From: Acetobacteraceae bacterium
Lineage (GTDB): Bacteria; Pseudomonadota; Alphaproteobacteria; Acetobacterales; Acetobacteraceae
Assembly (NCBI GenBank): GCA_030039695.1
Contig: JASHVB010000596.1
Span: forward strand, 1-6,761
Reading direction: 5' to 3'
DNA: 6,761 nt
Shown here: positions 1 to 5,070 of the stretch, one piece after another
How positions within the stretch are numbered: the first letter of the stretch is position 1
How the letters are laid out: each line of letters begins with the position of its first letter
The notes under the pieces: model-generated
What the model was told of the DNA's origin: nothing
The model's database searches: none
Seen by the model: only the letters and a program-made list of their open reading frames with translations
Translations under genes and position numbers: made by a program

Positions 1-594
1 ACCACCCGCACCGCGGAAGCGACAGTTATTCAGACGCGCCACCGCATCCCAGAAACCAAGCTTCGTGACGACCAGATCATCGTCTACCAGGTACCCCAGC
101 CGGAGCCGCTGTATCGCCTGGAACCGAGCCGCGCTGAAACTCGCCGCATGCACGCACTCGCCGATTACGGGCTGATGCACGTCAAGCTGTACGAAGACAT
201 CGCGCAGCTTGGCCAGGTGTCAATCAGCTACGACTACCCGGTGATGGTAAACCATCGTTATCTGATGTCGCCGAGCCCGATCCCGGCCTTCGACAACCCG
301 AAAATGCACATGATGCCAGCGCTACAGTTATTCGGAGCGGGGCGGGAGAAGCGGATCTACGCCGTGCCGCCTTACACCGACGTGCGCTCGCTCGATTTCG
401 ACGACCACCCGTTCCGCCCGATTCGCGCGCCGCATTGCTGCGGGCTGTGCGGCGCAAACGACGTCTATCTCGACGAAGTCGTCACCGACGATCGCGGCGG
501 TCGCCTGTTCGTATGTTCCGATACCGACCACTGCGCCGAACGCCGCGCGGAGGGCCACATCGGTCCCGCCTCGCTGCCGGAGGCCGCGGGATGA
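1..594 (+). CDS. phnJ: PhnJ, alpha-D-ribose 1-methylphosphonate 5-phosphate C-P lyase (5'-truncated by window)
   Basis: The frame is open from the first base and gives 197 residues before TGA, against about 281 for E. coli PhnJ, so roughly the first 80 residues, including the glycine that family knowledge assigns as a radical site, lie outside the window. PhnJ is the radical-SAM enzyme of the C-P lyase core complex. It cleaves the carbon-phosphorus bond of ribose 1-phosphonate 5-phosphate to release the alkane and a 1,2-cyclic phosphate. The diagnostic cysteines are codons at 439, 448 and 514 (spacing 3 and 22 residues) and 532 (6 residues further). This matches the E. coli pattern Cys241/244/266 for the iron-sulfur cluster plus Cys272 as the proposed thiyl-radical residue. 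An extra Cys precedes the first (codon 436). Segments such as YGLMHVKLYED and SYDYPVMVN are typical of the family. The stop overlaps the phnK start as ATGA, pointing to translational coupling. Confidence 0.96.
   Translation, partial: TTRTAEATVIQTRHRIPETKLRDDQIIVYQVPQPEPLYRLEPSRAETRRMHALADYGLMHVKLYEDIAQLGQVSISYDYPVMVNHRYLMSPSPIPAFDNPKMHMMPALQLFGAGREKRIYAVPPYTDVRSLDFDDHPFRPIRAPHCCGLCGANDVYLDEVVTDDRGGRLFVCSDTDHCAERRAEGHIGPASLPEAAG
579..583 (+). promoter_or_regulatory. Ribosome binding site of phnK
   Basis: A full GGAGG core inside the 3' end of phnJ, seven bases before ATG 591. It supports the short start over the longer upstream reading frame. Confidence 0.75.
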
Positions 595-1367
595 CCGAAG
601 ACACTCTGCTGTCGGCCCGCGGGCTGACATTGTCGTTCGGCAACATCACGGCACTTGCCGATGTCGAGATCGATCTCTGGCCCGGTGAAGTGCTGGCAAT
701 CGTCGGCGAATCTGGTTCCGGCAAGACAACGCTGCTCAACGTATTATCAGGTCGGTTGAGACCGGACGACGGCGCGGTGTGGTACCGCGATCCGGACGGC
801 CATTTGCATGATGTGCATGCGATGCCGGCGCCGGCGCTTCGTACGCTGCACCGCTCCGATTGGGGTTTCGTGCATCAGGACCCGAAGCAGAACCTGCGGA
901 TGAATGTCAGTGCCGGTGGCAATGTCGGTGAGCGGCTGATGGCGCAGGGCGTGCGGCATTACGGCAATATTCGCGGACAGGCACTGGAATGGTTGCGTCA
1001 GGTCGAGATCGATATAGACCGCATCGACGATCTACCTCGCACGTTCTCTGGTGGCATGCTGCAACGACTGCAGATTGCGCGCACCCTGGTGACGAATCCG
1101 CGGCTGGTTTTCATGGACGAACCGACAGGTGGGCTGGACGTGTCAGTGCAGGCACGGCTGCTCGACCTGATCCGCACGCTCGTGGCGCGGTTGCACATCG
1201 CCGCCGTACTTGTGACGCATGATATCGCGGTGGCGCGCCTGCTCGCGCATCGCATTGCGGTGATGCAGCGCGGGGCTGTCGTCGAAACCGGGCTGACCGA
1301 CCAGGTGTTGGACGATCCGCAGCATCCTTACACACAGTTGCTGGTCAGCTCGGTGTTGCAGGCATGA
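591..1367 (+). CDS. phnK: PhnK, ABC-type ATPase of the C-P lyase complex
   Basis: A 258-residue ABC ATPase, close to the 252 of E. coli PhnK. I take ATG 591 because it overlaps the phnJ stop (ATGA) and has GGAGG at 579-583, seven bases upstream; the frame runs further upstream to 435 but that part only shadows phnJ. Visible motifs are Walker A GESGSGKT (residues 39-46), Q-loop Gln96 in VHQDPKQNLR, signature FSGGMLQR (152-159), Walker B LVFMDEP with Asp176-Glu177, and switch His210 in VTHD. The HQDP.QNLRM segment and the DVSVQARLLDL D-loop region are PhnK-like and resemble the oligopeptide/nickel transporter ATPases from which this family is hard to separate by motif alone; position behind phnJ decides. 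By family knowledge PhnK binds the PhnGHIJ core at PhnJ and does not act in transport. No membrane partner is encoded beside it. Confidence 0.95.
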   Translation: MTEDTLLSARGLTLSFGNITALADVEIDLWPGEVLAIVGESGSGKTTLLNVLSGRLRPDDGAVWYRDPDGHLHDVHAMPAPALRTLHRSDWGFVHQDPKQNLRMNVSAGGNVGERLMAQGVRHYGNIRGQALEWLRQVEIDIDRIDDLPRTFSGGMLQRLQIARTLVTNPRLVFMDEPTGGLDVSVQARLLDLIRTLVARLHIAAVLVTHDIAVARLLAHRIAVMQRGAVVETGLTDQVLDDPQHPYTQLLVSSVLQA

Positions 1368-1744
1368 GCATGCCGTCGCGCGCAATTATATACTCGGCAC
1401 ACGCGCGATCGCGCATCGTCGCACAGGGTTTGTTGAATCGCAGGCCATCAAATGCTATCTGGAATACTAAAGGATGGTGACTGCCACCCCCGGGCTCGGA
1501 TCGGTTGGAGGCGGATCTCAGCTTCGGCCCGGACCCGCTGCTGTCTCCACCGGATTTCCGCCACAACGCGTATCCGCATGGTTTCGTCTCCAATGACGTT
1601 TGCGCCCTTGCGACGGGAAACGATGCGTCACCATCTGAGCAGGCCGCGACCATGCGGCGAGCTGCGCCTGTGCGGGCTTTGGTCCGATCGGGCTCACAAT
1701 CCGATTCAATCGTGTGCAAAAGGCTGGCATTGCCCGAGCATGCC
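1366..1744. repeat. 9-bp direct repeat pair bracketing most of the phnK-phnL gap
   Basis: GAGCATGCC occurs at 1366-1374, overlapping the phnK stop, and again at 1736-1744, 40 bases before phnL. The copies enclose 361 bases. Bases immediately outside and inside differ, and the enclosed segment has no evident terminal inverted repeats. A 9-mer repeat somewhere in 400 bases is not very improbable by chance, so reading it as a target-site duplication is only a possibility. Confidence 0.3.
1403..1414. repeat. Perfect 12-bp palindrome in phnK-phnL gap
   Basis: GCGCGATCGCGC is fully self-complementary and lies about 36 bases after the phnK stop, just downstream of an AT-rich patch. It could be a protein-binding site or a by-product of GC-rich composition; no run of T follows, so it is not an intrinsic terminator. 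Confidence 0.4.
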
Positions 1745-1773
1745 CGTGAATTCTGAACAAAATGTTATCAGGC

Positions 1774-1777
1774 GAGG
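1774..1777 (+). promoter_or_regulatory. Ribosome binding site deciding the phnL start
   Basis: GAGG (within AGGCGAGG, 1770-1777) lies six bases before ATG 1784 but only three before the in-frame GTG at 1781. The spacing favours ATG 1784 as the phnL start. Confidence 0.6.
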
Positions 1778-1783
1778 CATGTG

Positions 1784-2485
1784 ATGAATCAGGTCATGCT
1801 GCGCACCGAGAACCTCGCAAAGGGCTTCACGCTGCACCTGCGCGGCGGCGTGCATATCCCGGTCCTGTCAGGAATCGAGCTGGAGTTGCGGGCCGGTGAA
1901 TGCATCGTGCTGTCCGGCCCATCTGGTGCCGGCAAGTCAACGCTGATGCGCAGCCTGTATGGGAATTATCGCGTAGAATGCGGACGCATCCTGGTCCGCC
2001 ATCTTGGCCGAATGATTGATATCGCTGGCGCCGATTCGCGCACCATCCTCGGCGTTCGTCGCGAAACTCTGGGTTACGTGAGCCAGTTCTTACGGGTCGT
2101 GCCGCGTGTGCCGGCACTCGATGTGGTGGCGGAGGTACTGATCGCGCTGGGCGTTGACCCGGCAACAGCGCGGCAGCGTGCAAGTGAGTTGCTGCGGCGC
2201 CTGAACATTCCTCGCCGCCTGCACGCCATTCCCCCGGCCACCTTTTCCGGCGGAGAACAGCAGCGGATAAATCTTGCACGCGGATTCATTGCAGATTATC
2301 GGCTGCTGCTGCTGGATGAGCCGACGGCATCGTTGGATGCGGGGAACCGCGCCTTGGTGGTGGATATGATTCGAGCGGCCAAGGCCCGCGGTACCGCCAT
2401 CATATCGATTTGTCATGATGCCGACGTGCGTGATGCAATTGCTGACCGCCTGTTCCCTTTGACGCCGATGCAGGAAGCCGCATGA
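1784..2485 (+). CDS. phnL: PhnL, ABC-type ATPase subunit for phosphonate-ribose coupling
   Basis: A 233-residue ABC ATPase from ATG 1784, near the 226 of E. coli PhnL; an in-frame GTG at 1781 would add one residue but is too close to the Shine-Dalgarno. Motifs are Walker A GPSGAGKS (45-52), Q-loop Gln101 in YVSQFLRVVPR, signature FSGGEQQR (154-161), Walker B LLLLDEP with Asp178-Glu179, D-loop ASLDAGNR and switch His211 in ICHD. The SQFLR(V/T)(V/I)PRV segment after the Q-loop and the ARGFIADYRLLLLDEPTASLD stretch are typical of PhnL. The family resembles LolD/MacB ATPases, but no membrane protein is encoded nearby. By family knowledge PhnL acts with PhnG, PhnH and PhnI in forming ribose 1-phosphonate 5-triphosphate from ATP and phosphonate. 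It is parted from phnK by an unusual gap but overlaps phnM by ATGA. Confidence 0.95.
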   Translation: MNQVMLRTENLAKGFTLHLRGGVHIPVLSGIELELRAGECIVLSGPSGAGKSTLMRSLYGNYRVECGRILVRHLGRMIDIAGADSRTILGVRRETLGYVSQFLRVVPRVPALDVVAEVLIALGVDPATARQRASELLRRLNIPRRLHAIPPATFSGGEQQRINLARGFIADYRLLLLDEPTASLDAGNRALVVDMIRAAKARGTAIISICHDADVRDAIADRLFPLTPMQEAA

Positions 2486-3615
2486 ACGTCGAAACGATCC
2501 TGACCAATGCTATCCTCGTGCTGCCAGACTCGACTCAGCACGGAACCATCGTACTACACGACGGACAGATCACCGACGTTCAGCCGGGCGTAGCGACGAC
2601 GCCTTCGGCGATCGATCTTGAGCGCGACTATCTGGTTGCCGGCATGGTCGATCTGCATACCGACAATCTGGAACGGCAGGTCCAGCCTCGATCGCTGGCA
2701 CGCTGGCCGTCGCGCTCCGCGATGGTAGCCCATGACGCGCAATGTGCGGCTGCGGGCGTGACAACAGTGTTTGATGCGTTGTGTTTGGGCGACCTCGGCT
2801 TCGACAAGGAGCGCATTCGCACGTTTCGCGAAGGCGTGGTGGACCTGGATGCGCTGACGGAAGCGGACCTATTGAAAGCGCAACACTTTCTGCACCTACG
2901 CTGCGAAATTCCTGCAACCGACATGCTTGAGTTGTTCGATTCAGTTGCAGAGAATCCGCGCGTGCGCATGGTCAGTCTGATGGATCACAGCCCGGGTGTT
3001 GGCCAATACGCGGATCTTGATTTTTATCGCGAGTTGCGCCGGCGCGGCGGATTGGACGACGCGTTCATCGAGCGCCGGATCGTCGAAATGCAGGAGCAAC
3101 GCGCACGCTTGCGTGGACCGAACCGGCGGGCGCTGCTGGACCGTGTCGCCGGACGCAAGGTGGCGCTGGCCAGCCACGATGATCGCACCGAAGATGAAGT
3201 GGCCGAGAATGCCGCGGACGGAATCCGCATCAGTGAGTTCCCGGTCACGATGGCCGCGGCTTGCGCGGCGAAAGCCGCCGGGATGGATGTGATCGCAGGC
3301 GCGCCAAATGTCGTGCGCGGCGGCTCGCATTCTGGCAACGTTTCCGCCGAGGCGTTGCTGGCAGAGCATGCGGTGGACGTGTTTGCATCAGACTACGTAC
3401 CGAACAGTCTGATTGAAGCAGCGTTTCGGTGCGCAGCACGGGTTGGGTTACCGGCGGCTATGACGCTAGTGAGCGAGCGTCCGGCGCGGTTGGGCGGGCT
3501 GGCGGATCGCGGCCGGCTGGAAGCAGGGCAGCGCGCGGATCTGGTGCGTGTGCGCGTGCATGGAACCCTCCCCGTGGTGCGCCAGGTATGGAGTGCAGGC
3601 GAGCGGGTGGCGTGA
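2482..3615 (+). CDS. phnM: PhnM, alpha-D-ribose 1-methylphosphonate 5-triphosphate diphosphatase
   Basis: A 377-residue amidohydrolase-superfamily enzyme, almost exactly the E. coli length (378). It removes pyrophosphate from the 5-triphosphate intermediate to give the substrate of PhnJ. The N-terminal beta-sandwich segment (about 1-50) leads into GMVDLHTDNLE with metal ligands His59 and Asp61, the HxD form characteristic of PhnM where other amidohydrolases have HxH. Further family landmarks are SHDDRTEDEV (His232), the EFPVT motif, GAPNVVRGGSHSGN (about 273-286) and the metal-site Asp304 in ASDYVPNS. ATG 2482 overlaps the phnL stop as ATGA, with AGGA at 2472-2475 six bases before it. The stop overlaps the next gene as TGATG, so phnL, phnM and the DUF1045 gene look translationally coupled. 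Confidence 0.97.
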   Translation: MNVETILTNAILVLPDSTQHGTIVLHDGQITDVQPGVATTPSAIDLERDYLVAGMVDLHTDNLERQVQPRSLARWPSRSAMVAHDAQCAAAGVTTVFDALCLGDLGFDKERIRTFREGVVDLDALTEADLLKAQHFLHLRCEIPATDMLELFDSVAENPRVRMVSLMDHSPGVGQYADLDFYRELRRRGGLDDAFIERRIVEMQEQRARLRGPNRRALLDRVAGRKVALASHDDRTEDEVAENAADGIRISEFPVTMAAACAAKAAGMDVIAGAPNVVRGGSHSGNVSAEALLAEHAVDVFASDYVPNSLIEAAFRCAARVGLPAAMTLVSERPARLGGLADRGRLEAGQRADLVRVRVHGTLPVVRQVWSAGERVA

Positions 3616-4331
3616 TGGGGCCCGACGCGCGGGTCGCGGTGTATTACGCACCGCGACCGGATGACCCGCTATTTGCCGAGGGGGCAACGTGGCTGGGACG
3701 TGATCCTGAAAGCGGCGCTCCGGTGCCGCAGCCTGACTTGCCGGACATTGGCGCGGTGACGGCGGAACCTCGGCTCTACGGATTTCATGCGACCCTGAAG
3801 CCGCCGATGCGACTGGCTGAAGGGCGTCAATGGTTTGATTTGCTGAACGCCGCAACGACGCTTGCCGACCGCACGGCGCCGTTTGCTTTGCCGCAGCTCG
3901 CAGTGTTGGACGTTTTCGGTTTCCTGGCGCTACGGGAGACGGCACCATGCCCGCCATTGCAGACGTTGGCGGATGCATGCGTGGCACACCTCGATCCGTT
4001 CCGCGCATCACCTTCGGATGAAGAATTGGCGCGGCGACGACGCGCCCGGCTTACACCGGAGCAGGATGCGATGCTGATGCGGTGGGGTTATCCGTATGTG
4101 TTCGAATCATGGTTCTTCCACATGACTTTGACCCGGCGGCTGAACGTGGCAGAAAGAGGCATGTTTCTGCCGGCGGCAGAGCGGTACTTTGCTCGCGCGA
4201 TCGCGGTGCCGCGGCGCGTGGAGGATATCTGTTTGTTCGTGCAGGAGACCGCAGGCGCACCGTTCAGGGTAGCAGAACGACTGCCGCTTCTCGGTACTCG
4301 GCCGCGAAGCGCACCGACACAGGGCATCTAG
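3615..4331 (+). CDS. DUF1045 phosphonate-metabolism protein, 2H phosphodiesterase-like
   Basis: A 238-residue protein of the DUF1045 family (known as a putative phosphonate metabolism protein, usually about 230 residues). I take ATG 3615, which overlaps the phnM stop as TGATG; the frame stays open upstream to 3429 but only inside phnM. Opening residues VAVYYAPRPDDPLFAEGATWLGRD are typical of the family. Two HxT motifs, FHATLKPP (His58, Thr60) and FHMTLTRR (His169, Thr171), are spaced as in the 2H phosphoesterase fold, whose members act on 2',3'- or 1,2-type cyclic phosphates and 2'-5' linkages. The C-terminal half also holds a basic stretch (ELARRRRARLTPEQ). No signal peptide or membrane segment is seen, so it is probably cytoplasmic. 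The biochemical role is not known to me. Opening or processing of ribosyl cyclic phosphate, the step done by PhnP in E. coli, is a hypothesis from fold and position. Confidence 0.88.
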   Translation: MGPDARVAVYYAPRPDDPLFAEGATWLGRDPESGAPVPQPDLPDIGAVTAEPRLYGFHATLKPPMRLAEGRQWFDLLNAATTLADRTAPFALPQLAVLDVFGFLALRETAPCPPLQTLADACVAHLDPFRASPSDEELARRRRARLTPEQDAMLMRWGYPYVFESWFFHMTLTRRLNVAERGMFLPAAERYFARAIAVPRRVEDICLFVQETAGAPFRVAERLPLLGTRPRSAPTQGI

Positions 4332-4366
4332 CGCTGAGGGGGCGTGGGTGCCGCAGCTGGATACCT

Positions 4367-4933
4367 TCAGGCGGTTGGCCCCTCGCCCGGCACTCCGCGC
4401 CGACCTGTCTCGCGCGCGGCACGGGCTAAATGCACTAACAATTGCTCCGCGCCGACTTCGGGCAGCGAATCGTTAACCACGGTCGTTACTTCGATTCCAC
4501 AAGGCAGCGGAATCCGACGCGCCAGCCGGTTCGCAACGTCCGCCGCAGTCTCCCGCGCGCGTGCCGCGAGGCGTGCCACCAGCACCTCACGTGGCGCCGT
4601 CACTTCGATCACCCGGACAGGAAACTTCGCCGCGGCTTCAGCGATGACGGAACGCGACACGTTCGCCACCACCACCATGCCGCGCGCTATATCGTCCGCG
4701 ACATCGGCCGGAATACCATAGCGCAGGCCGTGTGCTTCCCAGCTCAGCGCGAAGTCCCTCGCCGCGAACTCGGCTACCGATGCCGGTTCGTGGTCTTCGC
4801 CACCCGCTGCAGCCGGTCGCGTGATCACCCGTCGCACGAAGCGGAACCGAGCATCGCCGGCGAATGCCGTTCGCGCGATATTTAGCAGCGTATCCTTGCC
4901 AGCTCCGCTTGGGCCGACCACCAGCACCAGCAT
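4367..4933 (-). CDS. phnN: PhnN, ribose 1,5-bisphosphate phosphokinase
   Basis: A 188-residue P-loop kinase related to guanylate kinases; E. coli PhnN has 185. It phosphorylates ribose 1,5-bisphosphate to PRPP, the final step that returns the C-P lyase ribose carrier to central metabolism. It opens with MLVLVVGPSGAGKDT, the Walker A at residues 7-14 ending in the GKD characteristic of PhnN, followed by VRRVITRPAAAGGEDHEPAS and LSWEAHGLRYGIP, both strongly PhnN-like. I take ATG at 4933 because AGGA lies six bases upstream on this strand. The frame is open to 5050, but the added residues include CHCEERSNEAF, which is a translated intergenic repeat. The gene converges on the DUF1045 gene with 35 bases between stops, so it is not part of the phnJ-DUF1045 transcript and needs its own promoter; I found no strong one. 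Confidence 0.95.
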   Translation of the reverse strand: MLVLVVGPSGAGKDTLLNIARTAFAGDARFRFVRRVITRPAAAGGEDHEPASVAEFAARDFALSWEAHGLRYGIPADVADDIARGMVVVANVSRSVIAEAAAKFPVRVIEVTAPREVLVARLAARARETAADVANRLARRIPLPCGIEVTTVVNDSLPEVGAEQLLVHLARAARETGRRGVPGEGPTA

Positions 4934-4939
4934 CGCGAT

Positions 4940-4943
4940 TCCT
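4940..4943 (-). promoter_or_regulatory. Ribosome binding site of phnN
   Basis: TCCT on the plus strand reads AGGA on the minus strand, six bases before ATG 4933. It fixes the short phnN start. Confidence 0.65.
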
Positions 4944-4954
4944 AAGATGGACAG

Positions 4955-5001
4955 GTCATTGACCGCGGAGAATGCTTCGTTGCTGCGCTCTTCGCAATGA
5001 C
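4955..5001. repeat. REP-like palindromic intergenic repeat between phnN and the GGT-like gene
   Basis: The segment begins GTCATTG (4955-4961) and ends CAATGAC (4995-5001), an exact 7-bp inverted repeat. Between them lie GAATGCTTCG and a smaller inverted pair TTGC (4980-4983) / GCAA (4994-4997). Read on the minus strand it gives TGTCATTGCGAAGAGCGCAG followed by CAACGAAGCATTC. This closely resembles the dispersed bacterial repeat whose core is GTCATTGCGAGGAGCGAAG and whose spurious translation is CHCEERS-EA. Such units are extragenic, usually present in many copies, and can fold as hairpins in RNA. It lies 21 bases upstream of phnN and 69 bases upstream of the GGT-like start. Identity rests on my recall of the consensus. 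Confidence 0.65.
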
Positions 5002-5060
5002 AAAGCGGGCAGACTTTCCACCCGAAGCGGCGCACCCTAACCTGCCTCACAACCAGCCGC

Positions 5061-5065
5061 AGGAG
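5061..5065 (+). promoter_or_regulatory. Ribosome binding site of the GGT-like gene
   Basis: AGGAG lies five bases before ATG 5071, supporting that start. Of the 137 bases between the phnN and GGT-like starts, the rest holds the palindromic repeat and no clear promoter boxes. Confidence 0.7.
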
Positions 5066-5070
5066 TTCGC

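Larger units (their letters stand above)
1368..1783 (+). other. Long phnK-phnL intergenic stretch without a convincing gene
   Basis: About 416 bases separate phnK from phnL, while every other junction among the operon genes overlaps. Several frames are open here: 1452-1784 plus, 1505-1756 plus from a TTG, 1474-1596 plus coding 40 residues, and 1345-1719 minus. None has a good ribosome binding site together with a recognisable product. The 1452 frame ends in TGATG with phnL, but its codon use is mixed (CTA, ATA, AGG, TGT) and it is rich in Arg, Cys and Trp like an off-frame reading. The region holds the palindrome GGCATGAGCATGCC (1361-1374), the 12-bp palindrome GCGCGATCGCGC (1403-1414), an AT-rich patch around 1384-1394 and a possible small hairpin GCCGC/GCGGC (1643-1658). 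It could be a leader with an internal promoter, the remains of an inserted or decayed gene, or an uncharacterised intergenic repeat. I recognise none of these with certainty. Confidence 0.6.

Noticed and set aside
435..590. Upstream extension of the phnK frame
   Set aside because: It lies wholly within phnJ, is Arg-rich as expected for a shadow frame, and ATG 591 has GGAGG and the ATGA overlap.
1433..1461. Sigma-70-like boxes TTGAAT and TATCTG with 17-bp spacing in the gap
   Set aside because: The spacing is right but the hexamers match the consensus only 4/6 and 3/6, too weak to call a promoter.
1345..1719. 124-codon minus-strand frame across the phnK 3' end and the gap
   Set aside because: It overlaps the phnK 3' end, has no clear ribosome binding site and gives a low-complexity Ser/Gly/Arg product with no family features.
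1505..1756. 83-codon plus-strand frame from TTG in the gap
   Set aside because: Third-position GC is fairly high in its first half, but the start is a weak TTG and the product matches nothing I know. It is kept only as a possible remnant to test.
1368..1783. PhoB box in the phnK-phnL gap
   Set aside because: I looked for tandem CTGTCA-type half sites with 11-bp periodicity. Only CTGTCTCC-like fragments occur, with no second half site.
1452..1784. 110-codon plus-strand frame in the gap, ending TGATG with the phnL start
   Set aside because: The coupled stop/start looks suggestive, but there is no ribosome binding site before 1452, codon use is unlike the neighbours, composition is rich in Arg/Cys/Trp as in off-frame readings, and the product is unrecognisable.
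3429..3614. Upstream extension of the DUF1045 frame
   Set aside because: It is inside phnM and Gly/Arg/Ala-rich without family features; the protein family begins at about the residues following ATG 3615.
4332..4366. Bidirectional terminator between the convergent DUF1045 and phnN stops
   Set aside because: GAGGGG and CCCCTC nearby could pair only over a long loop, and there is no T-run on either strand.
4934..5050. N-terminal extension of phnN to an upstream ATG
   Set aside because: The added residues translate the palindromic repeat (CHCEERSNEAF), and the extension would exceed the family length by about 39 residues. ATG 4933 has its own Shine-Dalgarno.
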